Positions 44,393-53,992 are shown, counted from the stretch's first letter. The stretch: DNA of 64,000 nucleotides from CALBPI01 sp039821645 (GCA_039821645.1 JBCBNU010000003.1:62001-126000); one strand, 5' to 3'. The notes: generated by a model from the letters alone, not told the origin. Made by a program: numbers and translations.

Positions 44393-45760
44393 TTAAGGTC
44401 CCATTTGCTTGCGCAGATGATTCAGCACATCAGCGCGTGTGATCAGCCCGAAGAACTCATCGTTCTCGGTCACGGCAGCGAACGGTTGCACCTGCAGGAG
44501 GGCAACCAGATTATTCACCGTTGTTTGTGGGTCGAGCTGTACGAAGTGCTCTTGCATGGCCGTGGCCACCGGATCGTGCAAACACTCCGGGCAGCCGAAT
44601 GCTTTGCGAATAATGTCGTCTTCGGTCAGCACACCTACGAGGCGACCCTCGTCCATCACCGGCAGCTGCGAAACACCAGCGTTGCGCAATCGATTGTGCG
44701 CGGTCGTCAGCACATCGTTCGGCCCTACTGTGATGGTTGCTCGTTCACCGTGCAACCGCCCGATCAGATCGCGAAGATCACCGAACTGTGGCCGCTCGAT
44801 AAAGCCCTGATCTTCCATCCAGAAGTCGTTGTAGAGTTTGGAAAGATATTTGTTGCCGGTATCACAGGCGAACGCGACTACATTTTGCGGCTCGGTTTGC
44901 TCACGGCAATACTTCAGTGCCGCATTGAGGAGTGTCCCCGAGGATGAGCCTGCCAACAGACCCTCTCGACGCAACAACTCACGCGCGGCATCAAACGACT
45001 CGGCGTCACTGACCGAATAAGCTTTGTGGACCATCGAGAAATCGGCGATGTCCGGGATGAAGTCCTCACCGATACCTTCCACCAACCAGCCGCCGCTCTC
45101 ACCCATCGTGCCTTTGTTGATGTAGTCCGCGAGGATGGATCCCTCTGGGTCCGCCAGAATGATGCGAAGATTTGGGGCATGCTCGGAGAAGTAGCGACTC
45201 ATCCCGCTAACCGTGCCACTGGAGCCTACCCCCACGACCACCGCATCGACGTTTCCATCCAGTTGATCGAGTATCTCCGGAGCCGTCGTGCGCTCGTGGG
45301 CAAGCGGATTATCCGGGTTGTTGAACTGATTGATGAAGTAAGCGCCTCGCTCCTCGGCAATGGCCTTGCCGAGGTCCTGGTAATACTCCGGATGGCCGCG
45401 ACCGACATCTGAGCGCGTCAGCACCACCTCTGCACCCATGGCGCGCAGGTTGAAGATTTTTTCCTGGCTCATTTTGTCGGGCAGCACCAAGACGAGATGG
45501 TAGCCTTTGCGAGCCGCCGCTAAAGCCAGACCGAGGCCGGTGTTGCCGGCCGTCGCCTCTACCAGCGTATCGCCCGGTTTTATGTCACCACGACGTTCAG
45601 CCTCTTCGATCATGGAAACGCCGATGCGGTCCTTGATCGACCCGCCCGGATTCTGCAGCTCCAGCTTCAGAAACAGTCTGCAGGGACCCGTGTCGAATTG
45701 TGAGAGCTCGAGCATGGGGGTATTCCCCACCATATCGAGCACACTTGTGTAGACTTTCAT
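44393..45760 (-). CDS. Cystathionine beta-synthase with C-terminal CBS pair
   Basis: 455 residues from ATG 45760; the frame is open to 45823 but would run into prmC. It joins homocysteine and serine (or acetylserine) to cystathionine. The N-terminal PLP domain has NPGGSIKDRIGVSM, EATAGNTGLGLALAA, VGVGSSGTVSGMSRYF and GSSSGTLLNAAL. Residues about 335-455 are two CBS domains (VSQLPVMDEGRLVGVLTEDD and a weaker second), a possible nucleotide or SAM sensor. First gene of a two-gene unit, 38 bases from the divergent prmC. Confidence 0.92.
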   Translation of the reverse strand: MKVYTSVLDMVGNTPMLELSQFDTGPCRLFLKLELQNPGGSIKDRIGVSMIEEAERRGDIKPGDTLVEATAGNTGLGLALAAARKGYHLVLVLPDKMSQEKIFNLRAMGAEVVLTRSDVGRGHPEYYQDLGKAIAEERGAYFINQFNNPDNPLAHERTTAPEILDQLDGNVDAVVVGVGSSGTVSGMSRYFSEHAPNLRIILADPEGSILADYINKGTMGESGGWLVEGIGEDFIPDIADFSMVHKAYSVSDAESFDAARELLRREGLLAGSSSGTLLNAALKYCREQTEPQNVVAFACDTGNKYLSKLYNDFWMEDQGFIERPQFGDLRDLIGRLHGERATITVGPNDVLTTAHNRLRNAGVSQLPVMDEGRLVGVLTEDDIIRKAFGCPECLHDPVATAMQEHFVQLDPQTTVNNLVALLQVQPFAAVTENDEFFGLITRADVLNHLRKQMGP

Positions 45761-45798
45761 CGCTGTCTCTCCCCACGCGGCGCCAGTGTAAACCAACC

Positions 45799-46680
45799 AT
45801 GAGTGAATGTACCGAGCCCACAACGATCGAAATCTGGCGAACTCGGGCCCGGCAAAAACTGGATGCAGAACGTCATGCAGAACTCGATTGGCTTATCCAG
45901 GAAATGCTAGAGATCAGTCGCGGTGCCTTGTTATCAAGACCTGACCAGGTTCTGACACCACAAATTACACAGACTCTCGATACACACCTCAACGCGCTGT
46001 GCGACGACGTCCCGCTGGCGTATTTGTTGGGCAGCCAGCCGTTCTGGTCGATGGACTTAACCGTAACCCGCGACACATTAGTGCCACGCGCGGACACCGA
46101 AATTCTTGTCCACGCCGCGCTCGCACGAATCGCCGAACTTAGCGCACCCACTATCGCAGATCTCGGCACCGGCTCGGGCGCAATTGCAATCGCCCTTGGC
46201 GTTGAGCGACCAGACGCACACATTCACGCGGTTGATTGCAGCGAGGCCGCGCTTACGGTTGCTCGCCATAACGCTGCGAACCATGCCGCAACCAATATCG
46301 AATTCTTCGAAGGCGACTGGACGAGCGCGCTTCCGGACGGCAGATACGAGGCAGTGGTCTCCAACCCGCCCTACGTAGAAACCAACGATGGCGCACTACC
46401 GAGCTCGCTGAAACATGAGCCTGCAATCGCATTGGCCGGTGGCGTCGAAGGGTTGTCCGAGATTCACCGTTTGGTGCCTGAAGCTGTCGAACGTCTCAAA
46501 CCTGAAGGCTGGCTAATGATCGAGCACGGCAACATGCAGGCTGCAGGCGTGTCCGGTATTCTCCTCGCTGCGGGGTTAGTCGATGTGGAGACCGTACCGG
46601 ATATCGCGGGACGGGATCGCGTCACCCTCGGAAGACGACCGAACTCACGGGAGGCAGAGTACTCAGATGGTCAAAATTGA
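45799..46680 (+). CDS. prmC: Release factor glutamine methyltransferase
   Basis: 293 residues from ATG 45799. It methylates the GGQ glutamine of release factors 1 and 2. The N-terminal helical domain ends in PLAYLLGSQPFWSMDLTV with TLVPRADTEILV. The SAM-binding core begins IADLGTGSGAIAIALGVERP, and the catalytic NPPY is within VVSNPPYVE (about residue 190). ERLKPEGWLMIEHG follows. It normally follows prfA; here cysK, the cystathionine gene and cbs lie between them. Confidence 0.95.
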   Translation: MSECTEPTTIEIWRTRARQKLDAERHAELDWLIQEMLEISRGALLSRPDQVLTPQITQTLDTHLNALCDDVPLAYLLGSQPFWSMDLTVTRDTLVPRADTEILVHAALARIAELSAPTIADLGTGSGAIAIALGVERPDAHIHAVDCSEAALTVARHNAANHAATNIEFFEGDWTSALPDGRYEAVVSNPPYVETNDGALPSSLKHEPAIALAGGVEGLSEIHRLVPEAVERLKPEGWLMIEHGNMQAAGVSGILLAAGLVDVETVPDIAGRDRVTLGRRPNSREAEYSDGQN

Positions 46681-47152
46681 AACAAGTATGGGCGACATCA
46701 CGCTGACACTCGACAGCGAGAAGGCGCCGATCACTGTCGAGAATTTCCTGCAATATGTTGATGACGGTTTCTATGACGGACTCGTGTTCCACCGCGTCAT
46801 CCCGAATTTCATGATTCAGGGTGGCGGTATGGACGCGACTTTACAGAGCAAGGCGACGCGTGACCCGATCAAAAATGAGGCGAATAACGGTTTGGGGAAC
46901 AGCCGCGGCACGGTCGCCATGGCGCGCACCAATGTGGTGGACAGCGCTACGGCACAGTTCTTTATCAACCTGCGTGATAACGATTTTCTGAATCACGGCG
47001 GGCGCGACTTCGGCTACGCCGTGTTTGCCGAAGTCACCGATGGCATGGACACTGTCGATGCCATTGCAGGCGTGAAGACCGGTAATCAAGGCCCCCATGG
47101 GGATGTGCCTGTTGAGCCGATCACCATTGTGAAGGTCAGCCGGACTGACTGA
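46667..47152 (+). CDS. ppiB: Cyclophilin-type peptidyl-prolyl isomerase, cytoplasmic
   Basis: 161 residues from ATG 46667, overlapping the end of prmC by 14 bases. It speeds cis-trans isomerisation of proline bonds. Seen: VFHRVIPNFMIQGGGMD with the catalytic arginine, RGTVAMART, SATAQFFINLRDNDFLNH and GYAVFAEVTDGMDTVDAI. No signal peptide, so cytoplasmic. The GGGAGG ribosome site is inside prmC, about 12 bases upstream. Confidence 0.93.
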   Translation: MVKIETSMGDITLTLDSEKAPITVENFLQYVDDGFYDGLVFHRVIPNFMIQGGGMDATLQSKATRDPIKNEANNGLGNSRGTVAMARTNVVDSATAQFFINLRDNDFLNHGGRDFGYAVFAEVTDGMDTVDAIAGVKTGNQGPHGDVPVEPITIVKVSRTD

Positions 47153-47891
47153 CGAGCGCGACGCGCGGCACCTCAGTCTCGAGGACTTCGGTAGCACCGG
47201 TGTCGAGAGACTCAGGGTCGCCACGGTTGTGGTCATTGGTGCCGGTGGCATTGGCGGCCACGTCACTTTAGCGCTCGCTGCAGCAGGCGTCGGCACGATC
47301 CGACTCTTCGATCACGACCGAATCGACGCCACGAATCTCGCTCGCCAGACACTGTTCACAGCGTCAGATATCGGTGCCAGCAAAGCGCAAATCACAGCAA
47401 GACGCGTGCTTGCGCAAAATCCGGACTGCGAAATCCAGGCGATCGAGGCGCGCGCAGATGAGACATCGCTCGCCGAGTTTGCGGCTGACGTCGACTGCAT
47501 AATCGACGCCAGCGACAACTTTGCCACGCGCTTTGCCGTCAATCGCGTGGCCGTTGCTCACGCGGTGGCGCTAGTCACCGGAAGCGCCATTCGATGGGAA
47601 GGTCAATTCGCGGCGTTCGGGCCAGACTACGAAACCTCGCCCTGCTATGCATGTATGTACTCACCCGACGATGAGTCGTTGGAGGACTGCCAGGGAGCCG
47701 GCGTGCTCGCGAGCCTTCCCGGTACCATCGGTCAGTGCCTCGCGACCGAAACCATCGCATTGCTGACCGGAAAATCCCGACCGCACCAGTTGACAATTTG
47801 GGATGCGAGACATGCCTCTGTGGCACAGCTCAAGGTTTCCAAACGCAGCTCATGCGGCGTATGCTCGCCTCGCCACACACCGCAGAAGTAG
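47145..47891 (+). CDS. ThiF/MoeB/HesA-family E1-like adenylyltransferase, probable CTG start
   Basis: 248 residues if begun at CTG 47145; the first standard start, GTG 47229, would remove the conserved first 28 residues (DERDARHLSLEDFGSTG), which are typical of the family's N terminus. Upstream there is a stop in frame and no ATG, GTG or TTG. An AAGG lies nine bases before the CTG. The enzyme adenylates the C-terminal glycine of a small sulfur-carrier protein. Seen: nucleotide loop VIGAGGIGG (30-38), FDHDRIDATNLARQTLF, zinc-type pairs CYAC and CGVC, and the active-site-type cysteine in DCQGAGVLASLPG. The partner is probably MoaD or ThiS, encoded elsewhere. Confidence 0.82.
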   Translation: MTDERDARHLSLEDFGSTGVERLRVATVVVIGAGGIGGHVTLALAAAGVGTIRLFDHDRIDATNLARQTLFTASDIGASKAQITARRVLAQNPDCEIQAIEARADETSLAEFAADVDCIIDASDNFATRFAVNRVAVAHAVALVTGSAIRWEGQFAAFGPDYETSPCYACMYSPDDESLEDCQGAGVLASLPGTIGQCLATETIALLTGKSRPHQLTIWDARHASVAQLKVSKRSSCGVCSPRHTPQK

Positions 47892-47894
47892 TCC

Positions 47895-48512
47895 ATGAGT
47901 ACTAAATCGATCACCGTTTATGCTTGGAGCCACGCCTCGCGCGCCGAGCGTTGTCTGTGGACACTGAATGAAGCTGGTATTGAGCACGAAGTGATCAGAC
48001 TGAAACCCCGGCCTGACACGCCAGAGTTCGCTCAGCTGAAATCCATCAATCCGACAGCCAAGATTCCGACCGCAACCCACGGGGACAAGGTGCTCACCGA
48101 ATCCGTTCCGATGTGTGAGTATTTCGCCCGTCTCGCGCCCGAGGTGAAGCTGATGCCGGTCACGGATGAGGAACACTTCGAATACTCGCGCCTGATGCAC
48201 TACCTGCTGACCGAAGTCGAGGCCTATGTCTGGACCGCCACGCAAGCCTCAACCTTGTCAGCCATGTATCCATGGCCTGACGGCACGACCAAATTCGCAC
48301 TGAAAATGGCGCAAAAAGGCTTCCGTAATCTGGAGCATGTCCTGGGACAAGACTTCGCGTGCTGCGGCCGATTTACCGTCGCCGACGTCGTGTTGGGTCA
48401 AGTCTGCAGTTGGGGTCATGCATTTAAATTGCAGCTCCCGGAAAAAGCCGAGCATCTGTTCCAACAGGCCTTCAGCAGACCGACACTACCCGAGACGATG
48501 AAGCGGTCTTAG
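47895..48512 (+). CDS. Glutathione S-transferase-like protein
   Basis: 205 residues. The N-terminal thioredoxin-like domain starts ITVYAWSHASRAERCLWTLNEAGIEHE and has the family's cis-proline and ES pair (AKIPTATHGDKVLTESVPMCEYF). The C-terminal helical domain includes FTVADVVLGQVCSW, the usual (S/T)-x-x-D turn. It probably uses or binds glutathione; the substrate cannot be inferred. It starts three bases after the ThiF-like gene, and its stop overlaps the end of the convergent metH by four bases. Confidence 0.86.
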   Translation: MSTKSITVYAWSHASRAERCLWTLNEAGIEHEVIRLKPRPDTPEFAQLKSINPTAKIPTATHGDKVLTESVPMCEYFARLAPEVKLMPVTDEEHFEYSRLMHYLLTEVEAYVWTATQASTLSAMYPWPDGTTKFALKMAQKGFRNLEHVLGQDFACCGRFTVADVVLGQVCSWGHAFKLQLPEKAEHLFQQAFSRPTLPETMKRS

Positions 48513-51500
48513 GCTGCGTCCTGCTGCGACCGATCGCCTGGTTCGTATCCAAGAACAGGTGCTAACCAGCGCTCCACGTCCACGACATCGAGGCCACGCC
48601 GCAGTGCGTAGTCTTCGACCTGATCGATGTCAATTGGCCCCAAAGCGAAGTAGCGCGACTCAGGGTGCGAGAAGTACCACCCGCTCACTGAGGCCGCTGG
48701 CGCCATCGCACAACTCTCGGTCAGCGTCACGCCGGTTCGCCGAGGCGCTTCGAGCAACTCGAACAGCGTGTGCTTGATCGTGTGATCCGGACAGGCTGGA
48801 TAGCCCGGCGCCGGTCGGATACCCGAATAAGCTTCATCGATAAGCTGATCGTTAGAGAACGCCTCGTCGGCCGCGTAACCCCACCATTCGCGACGCACAC
48901 GTTGGTGTAGGTACTCCGCCCCTGCCTCGGCGAAACGATCGGCGAGCGCCTTGAGCAGAATCGCTGAATAGTCGTCGTTGTCGGCCTCAAATGCCTGTGC
49001 ACGCGACTCGACACCGCCGCCCGCGGTCACAACAAAACCACCCACGTAATCCTCAATCTGGTTCGTCGCCGGCGCTACAAAGTCCGCAAGACATTCCTGC
49101 GGCAAGTCCGCACGCCGACGCTTCTGTTGGCGAAGGCAATGAATCGTCGCGTGCTCTGCGTGACGGGTCGTATCCTCGAAGACAACAATATCGTCGCCTC
49201 TTGAATTGGCCGGGAAAAAGCCAACGCACGCCCGGATTTCAATCCAGTCCTCAGCGAGCATCTGATCGAGCATGCGCTGCGCATCTTGATAGAGTGACGT
49301 GGCCGCTTCGCCGACCACATCATCATCGAGAATGTCGGGGAACTTCCCGTGAAACTCCCATGCATTAAAGAATGGCATCCAATCGATGTAGGGCACGAGA
49401 TCACGCGCACTGACATCCTCAACGGTATGGATACCGAGACGAGCGGGGACTGGCGGTGTGTACCCCTGCCAATCGAGTCGGCGCGCGGCATCACGCGCTT
49501 CTCCGAGCGTCAATGCCGGTGCGCGACGCTTCGGCCGCGCATGACTGATTCGGCGGCGCTCGCAGTCGGCTTTGATGCCGCATTTGTAACTATCGGCTTC
49601 TCGACCCACCAATTGCTGGGCCACTCCGACGGCACGCGAGGCGTCTTTAACGTAGATCACAGCGCCTTCGAAACACGGATCAATTTTGACCGAGGTGTGC
49701 GCTGGAGATGTTGTCGCACCGCCAATGAGCAGTGGTTGTTCGAAACCAAGTCGCTGCATTTCGCTTGCGACATGCACCATTTCGTCCAGCGACGGTGTGA
49801 TCAAGCCAGACAGGCCGATGATGTCAGCCTGTTCGCGTTGGGCCGCGTCCAGAATGTCCTGGCAAGGCACCATCACACCAAGATCCACCACTTCGAAGTT
49901 GTTGCACTGGAGCACAACACCAACGATATTCTTGCCGATGTCGTGTACATCGCCCTTCACCGTCGCGAGCACGATTTTGCCGTTGCTCTTGCGCGGACCA
50001 TCATCCTCCTGCTCTATAAAGGGGATCAGGTGTGCCACGGCCTTCTTCATCACTCGCGCCGATTTCACAACCTGCGGCAGAAACATTTTGCCCTCGCCGA
50101 ACAAATCGCCAACAACGTTCATGCCGTCCATCAAAGGACCTTCGATCACATCCAAGGGTCGGTCGGCTGATTGTCTCGCGGATTCGGCATCCTCGACGAT
50201 GAACTCATCGATGCCTTTGACCAGCGCGTGTTCCAACCGTTTCTCAACCGGCTGCTCACGCCAGCTAAGATCAACCGCTCTGCCAGCGCTGCCGCCTTGA
50301 TGCCGATAGGACTGCGCGAGCTCCAGGAGGTTCTCGGTGGCGTTGCTATCCGTGTTGAGGATCACAGCCTCGACCGCGTCCCGAAGCTCCGTTGGCAAAT
50401 CCTCATAAATCGCCAACTGCCCGGCGTTGACGATTCCCATGTTCATGCCCGCGCGGATCGCGTAGTAGAGGAACACTGAATGAATAGCTTCGCGAACCAG
50501 ATTGTTGCCACGGAACGAAAAAGACACATTGGATACACCACCGCTGACCATCGCGTGTGGGAGGCGGTCGCGAATCTCACGGGTAGCGTCGATGAATGCG
50601 ATGCCGTACTCGGCATGCTCTTCGATACCGGTAGCAACGGCGAAAATGTTTGGGTCGAAGATGATGTCTTCCGCAGGGAAGCCCACCTCATCGACAAGTA
50701 CCCGGTAGGCGCGCTCACAAACCTCGACCTTACGCTCGAGCGTATCCGCCTGACCGTTTTCGTCGAACGCCATCACGATCACCGCCGCACCGTGCGCTTT
50801 CACGATACGCGCGTGTTCGACAAACTCGTCGTGCCCTTCTTTCAGACTGATCGAGTTGACGATCGCCTTGCCCTGCACACACTTCAGTCCCGCCTCGATG
50901 ACCGAAAACTTGGATGAGTCGATCATGATCGGCACGCGCGCGATCTCGGGTTCGGCGGCGATCAAATTAAGGAAGCTCACCATCGCCGCCTCGGAATCGA
51001 GCATGCCCTCATCCATGTTGACATCGATGATCTGGGCGCCGTTCTCGACCTGCTGCAACGCTACGCTGACTGCAGTCGGATAGTCGTCGGCTTCGATCAG
51101 TTTCCGGAACTTCGCCGAACCCGTTACGTTCGTTCGCTCACCCACGTTGACGAACAGACTCTCGCCCGAGATGTTGAGTGGCTCCAGCCCAGACAGACGA
51201 CAGGCCTTCGGCGGTTCAGGCACGACGCGGCGTGTAAGGCCTTCGCAGGCCTCTCGAATTGCCGCGATATGCGCGGGGGTCGTGCCGCAACAGCCGCCAA
51301 CGAGATTTAGAAACCCGCTTTCCGCAAACTCCTTGACCACTGCAGCCATATCCTCGGGCGACTCGTCGTACTCGCCAAACTCATTCGGCAAACCGGCGTT
51401 TGGATGGGCGCTGACCCCGGTATCGGCGACACGAGATAACTCGGCCACATAGGGACGCATATCGGCAGCGCCTAGCGCACAGTTCAAACCAAACATGAAG

Positions 51501-52219
51501 GGTTGCGCATGTCGCAGCGAGTTCCAGAACGCTTCTGTCGTTTGTCCCGACAGCGTTCTGCCAGACGCATCTGTAATGGTGCCCGAAATCATGACCGGCA
51601 CCTGCGCGCCCCCCTGCCTGCCGACCTCATTGATCGCGTACACGGCGGCTTTCGCATTCAAGGTATCGAAGATCGTTTCAACCATCAGGAAGTCGGCGCC
51701 ACCGTCCAGCAACGCGACCGCTGCCTCGGTGTAGGTCTCCACCAACGCATCGAAGGTGATGTTACGAAACCCGGGGTCGTTAACGTCGGGCGACAGCGAA
51801 GCCGTTCGATTGGTTGGGCCAAGCACGCCCGCAACGAATCGCGGCGCGCCTGTCTTAGCGGCGATTTCGTCTGCCACCTGCCGCGCGATGATCGCCGCAC
51901 TCCGATTTAACTCGCCCACCAGCGCTTCCATGCCGTAATCGCCCTGCGAAGGCGCGTTGGCATTGAAGGTGTTGGTCTCAATGATATCCGCGCCTGCGCG
52001 CAGAAACTGTCGGTGGATATCCGCAACGATATCCGGGCGGGTCAGCGTCAATAAGTCGTTATTGCCTTTCAGATCCGACGGCCAGTCCGAAAAACGTTGT
52101 CCACGATAGTCAGCCTCGGTCAACCCGAAGCCCTGGATCATCGTTCCCATCGCGCCATCGAGAAAAACGATGCGTTCCTCAAGCAGCGCCGTGAGCGCTT
52201 CAAAACGAGCGCTGGTCAT
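48509..52219 (-). CDS. metH: Cobalamin-dependent methionine synthase
   Basis: 1236 residues with all four modules of the long form. Homocysteine domain about 1-325 with zinc cysteines in NLVGGCCGTTPAHI (near residue 310); pterin/methyl-THF domain about 355-620 (INVGERTNVTGS-like FVNVGERTNVTGSAKF). Cobalamin cap and binding domain about 650-900 with H759 in GDVHDIGKNIVG, the same number as in the well-studied enzyme. C-terminal reactivation domain about 920-1225 with RPAPGYPACPDH. It needs B12 made or imported elsewhere. It overlaps metF by four bases, in one operon with the regulator. Confidence 0.97.
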   Translation of the reverse strand: MTSARFEALTALLEERIVFLDGAMGTMIQGFGLTEADYRGQRFSDWPSDLKGNNDLLTLTRPDIVADIHRQFLRAGADIIETNTFNANAPSQGDYGMEALVGELNRSAAIIARQVADEIAAKTGAPRFVAGVLGPTNRTASLSPDVNDPGFRNITFDALVETYTEAAVALLDGGADFLMVETIFDTLNAKAAVYAINEVGRQGGAQVPVMISGTITDASGRTLSGQTTEAFWNSLRHAQPFMFGLNCALGAADMRPYVAELSRVADTGVSAHPNAGLPNEFGEYDESPEDMAAVVKEFAESGFLNLVGGCCGTTPAHIAAIREACEGLTRRVVPEPPKACRLSGLEPLNISGESLFVNVGERTNVTGSAKFRKLIEADDYPTAVSVALQQVENGAQIIDVNMDEGMLDSEAAMVSFLNLIAAEPEIARVPIMIDSSKFSVIEAGLKCVQGKAIVNSISLKEGHDEFVEHARIVKAHGAAVIVMAFDENGQADTLERKVEVCERAYRVLVDEVGFPAEDIIFDPNIFAVATGIEEHAEYGIAFIDATREIRDRLPHAMVSGGVSNVSFSFRGNNLVREAIHSVFLYYAIRAGMNMGIVNAGQLAIYEDLPTELRDAVEAVILNTDSNATENLLELAQSYRHQGGSAGRAVDLSWREQPVEKRLEHALVKGIDEFIVEDAESARQSADRPLDVIEGPLMDGMNVVGDLFGEGKMFLPQVVKSARVMKKAVAHLIPFIEQEDDGPRKSNGKIVLATVKGDVHDIGKNIVGVVLQCNNFEVVDLGVMVPCQDILDAAQREQADIIGLSGLITPSLDEMVHVASEMQRLGFEQPLLIGGATTSPAHTSVKIDPCFEGAVIYVKDASRAVGVAQQLVGREADSYKCGIKADCERRRISHARPKRRAPALTLGEARDAARRLDWQGYTPPVPARLGIHTVEDVSARDLVPYIDWMPFFNAWEFHGKFPDILDDDVVGEAATSLYQDAQRMLDQMLAEDWIEIRACVGFFPANSRGDDIVVFEDTTRHAEHATIHCLRQQKRRRADLPQECLADFVAPATNQIEDYVGGFVVTAGGGVESRAQAFEADNDDYSAILLKALADRFAEAGAEYLHQRVRREWWGYAADEAFSNDQLIDEAYSGIRPAPGYPACPDHTIKHTLFELLEAPRRTGVTLTESCAMAPAASVSGWYFSHPESRYFALGPIDIDQVEDYALRRGLDVVDVERWLAPVLGYEPGDRSQQDAA

Positions 52220-53085
52220 GAAGCAACTCGCAACGGACGCACGCCAAGGTTGTGGCAGATCGCGTAGGTGAGTTCCGCACGGTTCAAGGTGTAGAAATGA
52301 AAATCGCGTACGCCCTCGCGTCGCAGCGCATTCACCTGTTCTATCGCGAAGCTGGCCGCGATCAGATTGCGTGTGTCTGGCTGATCGTCCAGTCCATCAA
52401 AACGTTGGTGAAGCGATTCCGGCACCTCAGTACCGCACATGCCTGCGAACTTGAGCATCTGTGAGAATCGCGTGATCGGCAGAATCCCGGGCACGATCGG
52501 TGCGTCGATGCCGTGACGAACACACGCGTCGCGGAAGCGCAGAAAGTGTGCTGTATCGAAAAAGAACTGGGTGATCGCTCGGCTCGCGCCGGCGTCCATC
52601 TTGCGCTTCAGATTATCGAGATCCGCGGCGGCAGACCGCGCCTCCGGGTGAACCTCGGGATAGGCGGCAACCGAAATGTCAAAGTCGCCTACGCGACGCA
52701 GGCCAGCGACCAGGTCGGCGGCAAACGCATAGCCATCCGGATGCGGATCGTATTGCTCGCAGCCTTTGGGCGGATCACCTCGCAGCGCAACGATATGACG
52801 CACACCCGCGCGCAGATACTCACGGGCGATCTCGTCCACTTCTGTGCACGATGCACCAACGCAGGTCAGGTGCGGCGCTGGGGTAAGCGCTGTTTCCTTC
52901 AAGACACGTTGTACGGTGTCGTGCGTGCGTTCGCGTGTCGATCCGTCCGCACCATAAGTGACAGAAACAAATTCAGGCTCCAGCGGTGCCAGCTTTTGCA
53001 GTGAGCGCCATAACGTCTTCGCCATGCTCTCGGTGCCGGGCGGAAAAAACTCGAAGGACACTCGAATGGGGCTATGTTGATTCAT
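52216..53085 (-). CDS. metF: 5,10-methylenetetrahydrofolate reductase
   Basis: 289 residues. It makes 5-methyl-THF, the methyl donor of MetH. TIM-barrel flavoprotein marks: VSFEFFPPGTE at the start, FVSVTYGADGS, HLTCVGA, ALRGDPP and ITQFFFDTAHFLRF, with late YTLNRAELTYAIC. It overlaps both neighbours by four bases (ATGA at each end), so the three genes of the operon are tightly coupled. Confidence 0.96.
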   Translation of the reverse strand: MNQHSPIRVSFEFFPPGTESMAKTLWRSLQKLAPLEPEFVSVTYGADGSTRERTHDTVQRVLKETALTPAPHLTCVGASCTEVDEIAREYLRAGVRHIVALRGDPPKGCEQYDPHPDGYAFAADLVAGLRRVGDFDISVAAYPEVHPEARSAAADLDNLKRKMDAGASRAITQFFFDTAHFLRFRDACVRHGIDAPIVPGILPITRFSQMLKFAGMCGTEVPESLHQRFDGLDDQPDTRNLIAASFAIEQVNALRREGVRDFHFYTLNRAELTYAICHNLGVRPLRVAS

Positions 53086-53963
53086 GCGGGTCTCCGACCC
53101 TGTTGAGCGGACCCGCGCAGGCCTTCTGCAACTAGATATTCAAGATGGTTATCGGCAGATCGACGAAAAGATCCAATTGGGAGCCGGGCTTGCTGTGCCA
53201 GCGTTTTAATAAGGTCAATGGCGGAGGCCACCTGCTCGCGGGCTTGGTGCTCGACGATCAGCAATCGCCCGGAACCTCGCAAAACGCGCATCGCCTCTCG
53301 CAGGACGTTCGCTGGTTGATCGGACTGCATCAACACCTCGTCCAGAATCACAGTGTCGAAGGTGTCATCATCGAACTCGAGCGCATGCATATCGCCGGAT
53401 CGAATGCTGCAGTGTTGCAAGCCACTGCGCAGTAGCTCCCGTCGCGCCGCTTGGCGTGACGCCGAATCCACATCGATGCCGACCGCCTGGGTCGCACGCT
53501 GAGCAAGCAGTTTCAGTACCGCACCCGAACCCACGCCGATGTCGAGCAGCTCGCCGACTGGCTGGGTCAGGAAATAGCTGAGCAACAGCCGGTTAAAGCG
53601 CCTAAGCATTGGGTCCACTGCCGCAGGTTGTTGCTCACCAAGCAAAACCTCTAGCCGGCGCTTGTCCGGAGCAAGTTGCGGGTCGTTCGAATCGAGCGGA
53701 TCCAGCAAACGGTGCACCAGATCTGCACCTGGCCCAACCAGTGGCACCCGGAACAGAACCCAATGGCCATCCCGGTAGCGCTCCAGCAGGCCGGCGTCGC
53801 AGAGGACTTTGAGGTGTCGTGACACTCTCGGCTGGGACTGGCCGAGTACCGCTACCAAATCGCTCACGGAGAGCTCTCCGCGTGCGCACAAGACGAGCAA
53901 TCGCAGGCGCGTCGGCTCTGCCGCTGCTTTCAAGGCTTGTGTGTAGCCGTCAAAGTTCATCAT
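53082..53963 (-). CDS. ArsR-family regulator fused to SAM-methyltransferase domain (SahR-like)
   Basis: 293 residues. Residues 1 to about 95 are an ArsR winged helix (AAAEPTRLRLLVLCARGELSVSDL, QPRVSRHLKVLCDAGLLERYRDG) with no metal-binding cysteine motif on the recognition helix. Residues about 125-260 are a Rossmann methyltransferase fold (GELLDIGVGSGAVLKLLAQR, then GIDVDSA). ArsR-type regulators called SahR are known to control methyl-cycle genes in proteobacteria in response to S-adenosylhomocysteine; the fused domain would suit such sensing. It is first in the metF-metH operon and has a perfect palindrome 14 bases upstream. Ligand is inferred. Confidence 0.88.
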   Translation of the reverse strand: MMNFDGYTQALKAAAEPTRLRLLVLCARGELSVSDLVAVLGQSQPRVSRHLKVLCDAGLLERYRDGHWVLFRVPLVGPGADLVHRLLDPLDSNDPQLAPDKRRLEVLLGEQQPAAVDPMLRRFNRLLLSYFLTQPVGELLDIGVGSGAVLKLLAQRATQAVGIDVDSASRQAARRELLRSGLQHCSIRSGDMHALEFDDDTFDTVILDEVLMQSDQPANVLREAMRVLRGSGRLLIVEHQAREQVASAIDLIKTLAQQARLPIGSFRRSADNHLEYLVAEGLRGSAQQGRRPA

Positions 53964-53976
53964 TGGATAACATAAT

Positions 53977-53992
53977 ATAAAGATATCTTTAT
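53977..53992. promoter_or_regulatory. Perfect 16-bp palindrome, candidate operator of the ArsR-type regulator
   Basis: ATAAAGATATCTTTAT is exactly self-complementary and lies between the promoter (-10 at 54000-54005) and the regulator start, covering about +2 to +17. Binding here would block initiation or early elongation, giving autorepression of the whole regulator-metF-metH operon. Binding itself is inferred. Confidence 0.72.

Noticed and set aside
49349..50170. 273-residue open frame on the plus strand
   Set aside because: Antisense to conserved metH; histidine-rich shadow reading with no recognisable domain.
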